64,000 nucleotides of DNA from Amycolatopsis bartoniae (GTDB lineage Bacteria; Actinomycetota; Actinomycetes; Mycobacteriales; Pseudonocardiaceae): positions 62,001 through 126,000 of the forward strand of contig NZ_JACHWH010000007.1 in assembly GCF_014191255.1 (NCBI RefSeq), read 5' to 3'. A program made the position numbers and the translations under genes. Below are positions 1 through 7,797 of this stretch, piece after piece (position 1 is the first letter of the stretch; each line of letters starts with the position of its first letter). The notes under the pieces were generated by a model. That model did not search any database and had not been told where the DNA came from. It worked only from the letters and a program-made list of their open reading frames with translations.

Positions 1-299
1 CCGACAGCTCCAAAGTGGACGTTCAGGTCCGCGGCGGGAAGCCGGTCACGGTGGCGCTGGAAGCGGGCGCCGACCACGTGCAGCGCGTCCGCAACCCGTG
101 GCCCGGCCAGGCGGTCGAGGTCGTGTCCGGCGGCGGCCGGCAGGTCTTCGGCGCCGACGAGTTCCAGTTCTCCGCGCGGGCGGGGCGGTCCTACCTGATG
201 CGGCCCGTCGGCGCCGCGCCCCTGCCGTTCGCCCCGGTCACCGGCAGCCCGGCCACCGCGCCGAAGACCCTCGGCGAGCGCACCCTCGGAATCCGTTAG
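1..299 (+). CDS. C-terminal end of a GH95-like alpha-L-fucosidase (partial)
   Basis: This is the last ~99 codons of a gene that begins left of the window; the first complete codon is at base 3 and the TAG stop is at 297-299. The visible part contains the phrase V-R-N-P-W-P-G-Q, followed by short beta-rich sequence. From memory this phrase is typical of the C-terminal beta-sandwich of family GH95 alpha-L-fucosidases/galactosidases. No catalytic residue lies in the visible part, so the assignment rests on that phrase and on the neighbours. The stop is 8 bp before the GH35 start and overlaps its ribosome binding site, so the two are almost certainly co-transcribed. A GH95 enzyme next to GH35 and GH12 fits removal of fucose from xyloglucan side chains. 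Confidence 0.6.
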   Translation, partial: DSSKVDVQVRGGKPVTVALEAGADHVQRVRNPWPGQAVEVVSGGGRQVFGADEFQFSARAGRSYLMRPVGAAPLPFAPVTGSPATAPKTLGERTLGIR

Positions 300-307
300 G
301 AGGAGCG

Positions 308-3103
308 ATGCGATCCCTTCGTGTCCTGACGCTGGTCGCGGTGCTGCTGAGCACCGTCCTGCTCGGCGGGGTCCCGGACGCCGCGGCACGGCCCGCGAAA
401 CCGGCGCACACGATCTCCTACGACCACTACTCGTTCTCGATCGACGGCAAGCGGGTCTACCTGTGGTCGGGCGAGTTCCACTACTGGCGCCTGCCCAGCC
501 CGCAGCTGTGGCGCGACGTGCTGCAGAAAATGAAGGCCGGCGGGTTCAACGCCGTGTCGATCTACTTCGACTGGGCGTTCCACTCGCCGAAGCAGGGCGT
601 CTACGACTTCACCGGCATCCGCGACGTGGACCGGCTGCTCGACATCGCACAGGACGTCGGGATCTACGTGATCGCCCGGCCCGGCCCCTACATCAACGCC
701 GAAACCGATTCCGGCGGCCTGCCGGGGTGGCTGACCACCCAGGCCGGCAAGGCCCGCACCAGCGCCCCGGACTACCTGGCCGCCGCGAAGGAGTGGTTCC
801 GCCACATCGACCCGATCCTCGCGCGCCACCAGCTGACCGACGGCCGCGGCACGGTGATCCTGGACCAGATCGAGAACGAGTACAGCAACGGCGCCCTCGA
901 CCCGGCTTACATGCAGGCACTCGAAGACCAGGCGCGGGCCGACGGGATCACGGTTCCGTTGTTCCACAACGACGTCTGGCCCGCCGGGAACTGGAAGCCC
1001 GGCACCCCGGGTGGGGTGGACGTCTACGCGTTCGACGGCTACCCGCAGGGCTTCGACTGCTCGAACCCGCAGGTGTGGCAGCCCGCACCGGACTACCGCT
1101 GGACGCGCGGCATCTCGCCGGGCACGCCCATCTCGATCGCCGAGTTCCAGGGCGGCTCCTTCGACCCCTGGGGCGGTCCCGGTTACGACCAGTGCCGCCA
1201 GCTGACCGGGCCGGATTTCGAAAGCGTTTTCTACACGAACAACATCGCCTCGGGCGCGACGTTCCAGAACTTCTACATGACCTTCGGCGGCACGAGCTGG
1301 GGCTGGCTGCCCGATCCCGGCGCGGTCTACTCGTCCTACGACTACGGCGCCGCGATCACCGAGTCCCGGCAGCTGACGAGCAAGTACGACGAGCAGAAGC
1401 GCATCGGCTACTTCACCCAGTCCGTGACACCGCTGGCGAAGACCGACTACGGGCCGGACCTCGTCGCGTCGAACCCGGTGGTGCAGGTCAAGTCGAACGT
1501 CAACCCGGACACCGGCACGCGGTTCCTCCTGGTGCAGCACCGGGACACCACCGCCACCACCACCGACAGCACGACGGTCGCGCTGGACGCCGCGTATCCC
1601 ACCGTGCCCCAGCAGGGCAGCCTGACGCTGCGCGGGCGGGACGCGAAGCTGCTCGTCGCGGGCTACGACTTCGGCTCGCAGCACCTCGTCTACTCGACCT
1701 CGGAGATCATGACACAGGGTACGATCGGCGGCACCGACACCGCGTTGCTCTACGGTGACGGCACTGGCGAGACGGTGCTGCACTTCGCCACCCAGCCGCA
1801 CGTGTCCGTCCTTTCCGGATCTGTTTCGTCCACTTGGGACCCGAGCAAGGGAGATCTGCGACTCGACTACGTCCACAACGGACTCGCCCGGGTGCGCATC
1901 GAGGGCGGCAAGGCCCCGCTGGAGCTGCTGATCGCCGACACCGCCACGTCCGCCGGGTTCTGGCGCCAGGACACCGGTGCCGGTCCCGTCCTGGAGCGCG
2001 GGCCGTACCTGGTGCGGGACGCCAAGGTCCTCGGCCCGGTGCTGGCGCTCACCGGCGACACGAAGGCCGCCACACAGCTGGAGGTGTGGGCACCGCCGTC
2101 GGTGAAGTTCCTGCTGTGGAACGGCCGACTCGTCCCCGCCACCCGCACCGCGGAAGGCACGCTCGTCGCGCGCCTGGCCGGGCCCCAGCCGGTCACGTTG
2201 CCCGCGCTGACCACGTGGCAGCACCAGTACGAGACTCCCGAGGCGAACCCCGCGTTCGACGACTCGTCCTGGGTCGCCGCCGACCACCTCACCACGAACA
2301 ACCCGGCCAAGCCGCCGGCCGGGCAGCCCGTGCTGTACGCCGACGACTACGGCTACCACTACGGCGACGTTTGGTACCGCGGCCGGTTCCAGGCCACGGG
2401 CGGCGAAACGACGGTCACGCTGTCGGCGACCACCGGCACCGCGGGCCAGTTCTCCGCCTGGCTCAACGGGGTCTACCTCGGCACCAGCGGTCCGGGCACG
2501 AAGCAGTTCCCGATTCCCGCCGGAGCGCTCAAGGCCGGCAACGTGCTGTCGGTGCTGGTGGAGAACATGGGCCACAACGAGGACTGGAACGCCAACGACT
2601 CGCACAAGGAGCCACGCGGGCTCACCGCGGCGACCGTCGGCGCCGACCCGATCGCGTGGAAGATCCAGGGCGCGCTCGGCGGCGAGAACGGCGCCGACCC
2701 GGTGCGCGGCCCCCTGAACAACGGCGGCCTCTACGGCGAACGCAACGGCTGGAGCCTGCCCGGATTCAATGACGCGTCGTGGCCGGCGACGACCCTGCCG
2801 TCGACCGAACCGACGCCGGGCGTGAGCTGGTACCGCACCACGTTCGCGCTGCACCTGCCCGCCGGGCAGGACAACTCGATCGGCCTGCGCATCGACGACA
2901 ACGCCGCCCGCAACTACCGCGCGGAGATCTTCGTCAACGGCTGGAACCTCGGCCGGTATGTCAACAACGTCGGTCCGCAGCACGTTTTCGTGCTCCCGAA
3001 CGGAATCCTGCGCACCGACGGGCAGAACACGATCGCGATCGCCTCGTGGGGCGCCGACGACACCGGCGGACTCGGGGCTGTCTCACTGGTGAACCTGGGG
3101 TGA
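308..3103 (+). CDS. secreted GH35 beta-galactosidase
   Basis: A 931-residue glycoside hydrolase family 35 enzyme that would release terminal beta-galactose outside the cell. Residues 1-30 are a classic Sec signal peptide ending A-A-A-R. The TIM barrel follows with family hallmarks: GEFHYWRLP, ARPGPYINAE, QIENEY (predicted acid/base Glu191) and IAEFQGG (predicted nucleophile Glu279). The C-terminal half holds the jelly-roll domains of large bacterial GH35 proteins. The ATG at 308 is chosen because AGGAGG lies just upstream and the leader starts there; the frame stays open upstream but that stretch overlaps the preceding gene. The stop is immediately followed by the GH12 gene. With the GH95-like and GH12 neighbours, galactosylated xyloglucan is the likely substrate; other plant beta-galactans are possible. 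Confidence 0.93.
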   Translation: MRSLRVLTLVAVLLSTVLLGGVPDAAARPAKPAHTISYDHYSFSIDGKRVYLWSGEFHYWRLPSPQLWRDVLQKMKAGGFNAVSIYFDWAFHSPKQGVYDFTGIRDVDRLLDIAQDVGIYVIARPGPYINAETDSGGLPGWLTTQAGKARTSAPDYLAAAKEWFRHIDPILARHQLTDGRGTVILDQIENEYSNGALDPAYMQALEDQARADGITVPLFHNDVWPAGNWKPGTPGGVDVYAFDGYPQGFDCSNPQVWQPAPDYRWTRGISPGTPISIAEFQGGSFDPWGGPGYDQCRQLTGPDFESVFYTNNIASGATFQNFYMTFGGTSWGWLPDPGAVYSSYDYGAAITESRQLTSKYDEQKRIGYFTQSVTPLAKTDYGPDLVASNPVVQVKSNVNPDTGTRFLLVQHRDTTATTTDSTTVALDAAYPTVPQQGSLTLRGRDAKLLVAGYDFGSQHLVYSTSEIMTQGTIGGTDTALLYGDGTGETVLHFATQPHVSVLSGSVSSTWDPSKGDLRLDYVHNGLARVRIEGGKAPLELLIADTATSAGFWRQDTGAGPVLERGPYLVRDAKVLGPVLALTGDTKAATQLEVWAPPSVKFLLWNGRLVPATRTAEGTLVARLAGPQPVTLPALTTWQHQYETPEANPAFDDSSWVAADHLTTNNPAKPPAGQPVLYADDYGYHYGDVWYRGRFQATGGETTVTLSATTGTAGQFSAWLNGVYLGTSGPGTKQFPIPAGALKAGNVLSVLVENMGHNEDWNANDSHKEPRGLTAATVGADPIAWKIQGALGGENGADPVRGPLNNGGLYGERNGWSLPGFNDASWPATTLPSTEPTPGVSWYRTTFALHLPAGQDNSIGLRIDDNAARNYRAEIFVNGWNLGRYVNNVGPQHVFVLPNGILRTDGQNTIAIASWGADDTGGLGAVSLVNLG

Positions 3104-3108
3104 AAACG

Positions 3109-3783
3109 ATGAGGATTGCCACCACCGTCACGGCCGTGCTCGCCTCGGTCCTGCTCGGCACCGCGACCGCGCAGGCCGCCACCTGGTCGTCCAGCGACCA
3201 GTGGGCGGAATGGTCCACCGGCGGTTACACCGTCCGGCAGGACTGCTGGGCGTCGAACCACGGACCGGAGACGATCTACGCCAACTCCTCCAGCAACTTC
3301 TGGGTCGACTCGACGCAGCCCGCCACGGACGGCGTCAAGTGCTACCCGCATTCGGCGCGCAACGTCGGCCGAACCCTGTCGAGCCTGGCCACTCTCACGA
3401 GCAGCTTCAACGTGACGCTGCCGGGCAGCGGGGTGTACAACGCGGCGTACGATATCTGGGCGAACAGCAACGCCTACGAGGTGATGATCTGGGAGAACCG
3501 GGTGACCGCGGGCCCGCTCGGCTCGAAGCAGACGACCGCGAGCATCGGCGGCGTGAGCTACGACGTCTACCGGGGCAACAACGGGCACGAGGTGTACTCG
3601 TTCGTCCGCGGCAACGTGACCAGCGGCGGCGTCGACATCCTCTCGGTGCTGAAGTGGTTGCGCAGCAACGGCTGGTGGGGCGACGTGACCCTCGGCGAGG
3701 TGCAGTTCGGCTTCGAGATCAGCTCCACGGGCGGTGCGACGGAGCGGTTCACGACGAACAGCTACTCGGTGTCGTTCTCCTGA
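3109..3783 (+). CDS. secreted GH12 endoglucanase/xyloglucanase
   Basis: A 224-residue secreted protein with a signal peptide (residues 1-24, cut after A-Q-A) and then a compact GH12 jelly roll with no added binding module. The two catalytic carboxylates are in place: Glu124 in NAYEVMIW (nucleophile) and Glu203 in QFGFEIS (acid/base). Family members cut internal beta-1,4 bonds of cellulose, mixed-linkage glucan or xyloglucan. The ATG at 3109 has GGGGTG six bases upstream; a GTG at 3100, overlapping the GH35 stop, is an alternative in the same frame but has a poor ribosome binding site. It is the last gene of the glycosidase operon and overlaps the 3' end of the convergent SGNH gene by 22 bp. 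Confidence 0.92.
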   Translation: MRIATTVTAVLASVLLGTATAQAATWSSSDQWAEWSTGGYTVRQDCWASNHGPETIYANSSSNFWVDSTQPATDGVKCYPHSARNVGRTLSSLATLTSSFNVTLPGSGVYNAAYDIWANSNAYEVMIWENRVTAGPLGSKQTTASIGGVSYDVYRGNNGHEVYSFVRGNVTSGGVDILSVLKWLRSNGWWGDVTLGEVQFGFEISSTGGATERFTTNSYSVSFS

Positions 3784-4601
3784 ACCGCTGCCGCGAGAAT
3801 CCCGGCCACGTGGGCCATTCCGGCGGCGTTGGGGTGGTACGGGTACGCCGGGGACGCGGGCACGGCGCCTTCGAGCCAGCGCTGGGCGGGTGCCTCGCAC
3901 AGGCCGAGCCGGGCGCTCGGCCGCCGGATGTCCACATAGGACGCGCGATGCGTCGCGGACTCCCACGCCAGCATCGCCGCCAAGCGGTCGAGGGTGCGCT
4001 GGATGTAGTCGGCGTCGCGTGGCGCGAAGGGGTCGGCCGGGTAGCAGCCGCCCGGGCGCCAGTAGGTCAGGTATCCGGTCACCACCACCTTCGCCCGCGG
4101 CGAGCGGCGGTGGATCTCCGCCAGCGCGGCGCCGACCTTCGGCGCTGTCGCGCGGATGCGGGCCTCGAACTGGTCGCGGCCGTCCACAGTGTACTGCTCG
4201 CGGCACGACGGCTCGACGACAACGCCGCCCGGGCTCGCGCACGTGACGAACGCCGACGACAGCGCGAGGTCGTTGGCGCCGATCGCGAGGGTGACCAGGC
4301 CGGTGTCCGGGCGCAGGGCGTCGAACTGGGGCGCCACCACGCCCGCCTGCCGTCCCGCGAGGTCCGCCGTCGTGGCGCCCGAGCACGTCACGTCGGTCAG
4401 CGCGGCGTGCAGGGTCGCGGCCAGCACGTGCGGCCAGTTGCGGTCCGAGCGCAGGCAGGTCGCGTCGATCTGGTCCGGGATCAGGGGTCCCGCGGCCGAC
4501 GAGTCGCCCAGCGCCACGTACCGGAGCGGCTCCTGCGCCAGCGCCTGCCCGCCCGTCAAGCAGCACACCACCGCCAGCACGGCGGCCACCGCGGCCCTCA
4601 T
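3762..4601 (-). CDS. secreted SGNH/GDSL hydrolase
   Basis: A 279-residue extracellular esterase/lipase of the SGNH fold. A 22-residue signal peptide ending A-L-A is followed by block I ALGDSSAAG (nucleophile Ser), block III GANDLA and block V YHPNAAGM containing the catalytic His; several cysteines suggest disulphides, as in secreted actinomycete SGNH lipases. The ATG overlaps the stop of the upstream MFS gene as ATGA, so the two are translationally coupled. The pairing suggests hydrolysis of an extracellular ester and uptake of the released acid, but the substrate is unknown. A second SGNH hydrolase lies at 37095-37916. Confidence 0.88.
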   Translation of the reverse strand: MRAAVAAVLAVVCCLTGGQALAQEPLRYVALGDSSAAGPLIPDQIDATCLRSDRNWPHVLAATLHAALTDVTCSGATTADLAGRQAGVVAPQFDALRPDTGLVTLAIGANDLALSSAFVTCASPGGVVVEPSCREQYTVDGRDQFEARIRATAPKVGAALAEIHRRSPRAKVVVTGYLTYWRPGGCYPADPFAPRDADYIQRTLDRLAAMLAWESATHRASYVDIRRPSARLGLCEAPAQRWLEGAVPASPAYPYHPNAAGMAHVAGILAAAVQENDTE

Positions 4602-5932
4602 GCCGTTTCCAGGTCCACTGTGGACGGAACGTCGTCCCGGTGTCGCTTCTCCCGGCGGATCGCCCGGGCGAGCAGCGGCACCAGCGCGAGGCCCACGCCG
4701 GACGCGACGAGCAGCGTGTAATACGGCGACAGCAGGTTTCCCGTCGCGTCCTCGATGAGGCCGTAGGCGTAGGGGCCGGCGAAACCGCCGGTGATGCCGA
4801 CCGTGTTGATGAACGCGAGCCCGGCCGCGGCCAGCAGACCGGACATGCGCGACATCGCGACGGACCAGAACAGCGGCAGCGTGCCGAGGGCGAAGAAGCT
4901 GGACAGGAAGATCAGGACGATGCGCACCGCCGGGTTCGCGGAGATGAGGAAGACGAGCAGGATCACCGCCGTCCCACCGGCACCGACCCCGATGAGCGTC
5001 ACCGCCCGCCCGATCCGCCGTTCGAGCCAGGGGAAGAACAGCACCCCCACCAGGCCCGCGATTCCGCCGCTGCCGGCCACGAGCCCGACCAGGAACGGGT
5101 TCCGGATGCCGAGCGACTGCAGCAGCGCCGGGTAGTTGAAGCCCACGCCGGAGCTGATCGCCTGGTTGATGAAGTAGATCGCGGCGAGCGCGAGCACCGT
5201 GGGGCGGCCGAAGGCCAGGCGCAGGTTGCCGCGGACCCGCGTCGCGGACGGCGCGTCCTGCCCCACCGCCCGGTGCGTGAGTTCGGCGGCCTGCTCCGGG
5301 GTCAGCCACTTCGCGTCCGCGGGACGGCCGGGCAGGGTGAACCACACCAGCACCCCGGCGACGACGGTGACGAGCCCTTCGACGAGGAACATCCACTGCC
5401 AGCCCCGCAGCCCGCCGGCGCCGTCCAGCTCCATGAGCGCGCCGCCGACCGGCGAACCGACGAAGATCGCGAGGCACGGCGCGGTGTAGATCAGGCCGAC
5501 GATCGTCACCCGGTGCCTCTGCGAGAACCACAGCGTGACCAGGTACATCATGGCCGGGAACAGCCCGGCCTCCGCCGCGCCGAGCAGCAGTCGCAGCAGG
5601 TAGAACGACCATTCGCTGTGCACGAACATCATGGCGGCCGAGACCGCGCCCCACGTCACGGCGATCCGGGTGATCCACAGCCGGGCGCCGACCCGGTAGA
5701 GGACCAGGTTGCTCGGCACCTCCAGCAGCGCGTAGGTGAGGAAGAACAGGCCGGCGCCGAGCCCGTAGGCCGCCGCGCCGATGCCGATGTCGGCCTCCAG
5801 CGCCGTCTTCGCCAGCGCGATGTTGGTGCGGTCCACATAGGACATGAAGTAGGCGATGCCGAGCACCGGCAGCAGCCGGCTCATGGCCTTCTTCGTGGCC
5901 AGCTCGTGCAGCAGGTCTTGCGCGTTCGTCAT
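4598..5932 (-). CDS. MFS transporter, anion:cation symporter (ACS) type
   Basis: A 444-residue inner-membrane transporter with about 12 hydrophobic segments and a charged central loop around residues 185-215. The N-terminal sequence YFMSYVDRTNIALAKTAL is the signature of the ACS branch of the MFS (tartrate, glucarate, 4-hydroxyphenylacetate and similar organic-anion permeases). The start at 5932 has GGAGGG six bases upstream; the frame stays open 27 codons further but without a ribosome binding site. The stop overlaps the SGNH start. It is transcribed divergently from a tetR gene with a palindrome between them, so regulation by that repressor is likely. The substrate cannot be told from sequence alone. 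Confidence 0.88.
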   Translation of the reverse strand: MTNAQDLLHELATKKAMSRLLPVLGIAYFMSYVDRTNIALAKTALEADIGIGAAAYGLGAGLFFLTYALLEVPSNLVLYRVGARLWITRIAVTWGAVSAAMMFVHSEWSFYLLRLLLGAAEAGLFPAMMYLVTLWFSQRHRVTIVGLIYTAPCLAIFVGSPVGGALMELDGAGGLRGWQWMFLVEGLVTVVAGVLVWFTLPGRPADAKWLTPEQAAELTHRAVGQDAPSATRVRGNLRLAFGRPTVLALAAIYFINQAISSGVGFNYPALLQSLGIRNPFLVGLVAGSGGIAGLVGVLFFPWLERRIGRAVTLIGVGAGGTAVILLVFLISANPAVRIVLIFLSSFFALGTLPLFWSVAMSRMSGLLAAAGLAFINTVGITGGFAGPYAYGLIEDATGNLLSPYYTLLVASGVGLALVPLLARAIRREKRHRDDVPSTVDLETA

Positions 5933-5995
5933 GGGACGCCCTCCGGGAGCGGCTCTGCTCGGGGTTTCCGGATCGCTTCTAGCCCATCTACCTGC

Positions 5996-6011
5996 GATAC
6001 TACCGAGTATC
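5996..6011. promoter_or_regulatory. putative TetR operator between the MFS and tetR genes
   Basis: A perfect inverted repeat GATACT-ACCG-AGTATC lies in the 160-bp gap between the divergent MFS (start 5932) and tetR (start 6093) genes. Six-base arms around a four-base spacer at this position fit a dimeric TetR site. It is also one of the few AT-rich stretches locally and so may overlap the promoters. Confidence 0.6.
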
Positions 6012-6092
6012 ACGGTAAGTCCGGCCGGCTTGCGGTGTCAACGTCGCGCTCGTGGCGTGCGAGGATGACGGCCGGGGCGGGGAGGAGGAGCG

Positions 6093-6716
6093 GTGAGCGC
6101 AGAGGAGACGGCGGTGACGAGCGAGGTCCGGCAGCGGATCCTCGACGCCGCCGCGGAGGCGTTCATGGCCGGCGGGTTCGCCAACGCCACGATCGACGAC
6201 ATCGCCCGCGAGGTGGGGGCGACGAAGGGCCTGGTGTACTACCACTTCCGGTCGAAGTTCGACATCTTCCTCGCCGTCTACGAGGAGGGCATGCGCCGCG
6301 TCCGCGAGCGGGTCGAACCCCACGCCCGCGGCGAGGGCACCGCCCGCGAACGGCTCGTGGCGATGGCCGTCGCGCACGAACTCAACCTGATGGAGGACCT
6401 AGCCTACCACCACGTCGTCCACCAGGCGGTGCGGGACCAGCGGTCGACCGCGCTCAAGGCCCGTCAGCGCGACGCGCTGACCGCATTGAACCGCCTGCGC
6501 AGCGACTACGAGCAGCTCTTCCGCGGCGTCGTGACGGAAGGCATCGAGGACGGCTCACTCCGCCGCGTCGACCCGGCGCTCGCCACGCGGACGCTGCTGA
6601 GCAACCTCAACGCGGTGGACATGTGGTACCACCGCGTGGACGGCCAGCCGGCCGACGAGGTGCACGCCCTGGCCCACCGCATCGTGGACCTCCTCATCGG
6701 CGGCCTGGCCTCCTGA
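6093..6716 (+). CDS. TetR-family regulator
   Basis: A 207-residue TetR repressor. Residues ~8-54 form the helix-turn-helix (ILDAAAEAFMAGGF...TIDDIAREVGATKGLVYYHF). The C-terminal ligand domain is long and includes a His-rich patch YHHVVHQAV, as in the group that controls aromatic and acyl-CoA catabolism. The GTG start has GGAGGAG seven bases upstream. It is divergent from the MFS/SGNH operon, with a palindrome in the shared promoter. Its last ~35 bases are copied again downstream as part of an unusual tandem repeat (6681-7145). Confidence 0.9.
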   Translation: MSAEETAVTSEVRQRILDAAAEAFMAGGFANATIDDIAREVGATKGLVYYHFRSKFDIFLAVYEEGMRRVRERVEPHARGEGTARERLVAMAVAHELNLMEDLAYHHVVHQAVRDQRSTALKARQRDALTALNRLRSDYEQLFRGVVTEGIEDGSLRRVDPALATRTLLSNLNAVDMWYHRVDGQPADEVHALAHRIVDLLIGGLAS

Positions 6717-7145
6717 GCGGCGACTCTCCCCCGCGGCGGCGTGGACCTTCGACCGACCCGAGCCGCCCGATCGCCGACCTCGTCATCGCGGCGTGTCTTC
6801 CTGACCGGCTGGCTCTCTCCGGCCGCGCCGCAGCCCCCCGACCAGAACCTGGCCACCCGATCGCCGACCTCGTCATCGGGGGTTTGCTTCCTGAAGGGAG
6901 GTTTCCAGCGGCACCGCAGGCCCTCGACCGACCCGGGCCGCCCACCCCATCGGCGGCCTGGCTTCCTGAGCGGCGACTCTCCCCCGCGACGCCGCAGGCC
7001 CTCGACCAGAACCGCCATCCCGCGCACGACCCGAGCCGCCCGATCGCCGACCTCCATCGGTGGCCTGCTTCCTGAGGCGCGCTTCTCCCCCGCCGCCGCG
7101 AGTGCCACCACCACGCCGTGCTTACGAACGCTCTCCCCCGCCGCG
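6681..7145. repeat. five to six degenerate ~90-bp tandem repeats built from the 3' ends of two convergent tetR genes
   Basis: Units begin at about 6681, 6770, 6860, 6949 and 7043 (spacing 89, 90, 89, 94), with a last partial copy entering the next gene at about 7130. Each unit starts with a version of ATCGCCGACCTCGTCATCGG, then TTCCTGA, then CTCTCCCCCGC-GCGCCGCAGGCC and CTCGACC, and ends with GAGCCGCCCG. The first half matches the last codons of the tetR gene ending at 6716, including its TGA. The second half matches, in the other orientation, the last codons of the tetR gene ending at 7122. The 405 bp between the two stop codons are filled almost entirely by these copies and hold no independent gene. 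Units differ by substitutions and small indels. Confidence 0.75.
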
Positions 7146-7703
7146 GCGCAGGCCGTCGACGAGGACCGCGACCATCCGCTTCCCGTGCTCCGGACTCCGG
7201 CCGGGCACGGGCTGGCACAGCTGCGCGATCGCGTGCAGCAGGTCCTCGGCGCCGACGTCATCCCGGATCTCGCCCGCCGCGGCGTCGAGCAGCGCCGCGA
7301 GGGCGGGGCCCAGCCGCTGCCGGAAGTACCCCGGCAGGCCCTCGAACGCCGGATCGCCCGAATGCAGCGCCGAGGCCAGCCCGCGTTTCGTGCCGAGCAG
7401 CTCGGTGAACCGGTCCACCCACTTCGTCAGCGCCTCCACCGGCTCGTACTCCGCGCTCAACGCCGGCCCCGCGTCGGCGACGGCGTCGATCCCGCTCTGC
7501 ACCACCGCTTTCACCAGGTCCGCGCGCTGCGGGAAGTGCCGGTAGAGCGTCCCGACCCCCACCCCGGCCAGGTCGGTGATCTCCTTCGCCGGCGCGTCCA
7601 CCCCCGAGGTGTCGAAGACCTTCCTCGCGGCTTCGACCAGTGCGTCCACGTTGCGCCGCGCGTCGGCGCGCCGCCGGCGCGGCGCCGGGCTGTTCTCGCT
7701 CAC
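7122..7703 (-). CDS. TetR-family regulator
   Basis: A 193-residue TetR repressor: an Arg-rich N-terminus (RRRRADARR), a helix-turn-helix at residues ~15-60 ending in VGVGTLYRHFPQRADLV, and a C-terminal domain of the SbtR-like type. The GTG at 7703 follows AGAGGGG; the frame is open further upstream but would run through the operator. The C-terminus GLRRGGGERS is encoded by the sequence that is multiplied in the adjacent tandem repeat, so the end of this protein may itself derive from repeat sequence. Divergent from an aldo-keto reductase with two 13-bp palindromes between. Confidence 0.88.
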   Translation of the reverse strand: MSENSPAPRRRRADARRNVDALVEAARKVFDTSGVDAPAKEITDLAGVGVGTLYRHFPQRADLVKAVVQSGIDAVADAGPALSAEYEPVEALTKWVDRFTELLGTKRGLASALHSGDPAFEGLPGYFRQRLGPALAALLDAAAGEIRDDVGAEDLLHAIAQLCQPVPGRSPEHGKRMVAVLVDGLRRGGGERS

Positions 7704-7726
7704 CACACCACCCCTCTTGCATAACC

Positions 7727-7762
7727 GGAAAGCCTTTCCGTATAGTTGCGGAAAAGCTTTCC
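7727..7762. promoter_or_regulatory. twin 13-bp operators between tetR and the aldo-keto reductase
   Basis: Two near-identical palindromes, GGAAAGCCTTTCC (7727-7739) and GGAAAAGCTTTCC (7750-7762), lie 23 bp centre to centre, about two helical turns, in the gap between the divergent genes. The first also overlaps the leader of the tetR gene. They are strong candidates for cooperative binding by the adjacent TetR dimer. Confidence 0.68.
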
Positions 7763-7797
7763 ACTTAGCGTCAGCATACCTCCCGGGAGCCAGCCCC

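Noticed and set aside
296..2983. 895-codon open frame on the minus strand opposite the GH35 gene
   Set aside because: Low-complexity Arg/Val/Gly translation, no domain, and complete overlap with a gene that has a signal peptide and catalytic motifs; it is a GC-bias shadow.
6717..7121. CRISPR array
   Set aside because: Units are ~90 bp with no alternation of constant repeats and unique spacers; the units derive from neighbouring gene ends and no cas gene is present.
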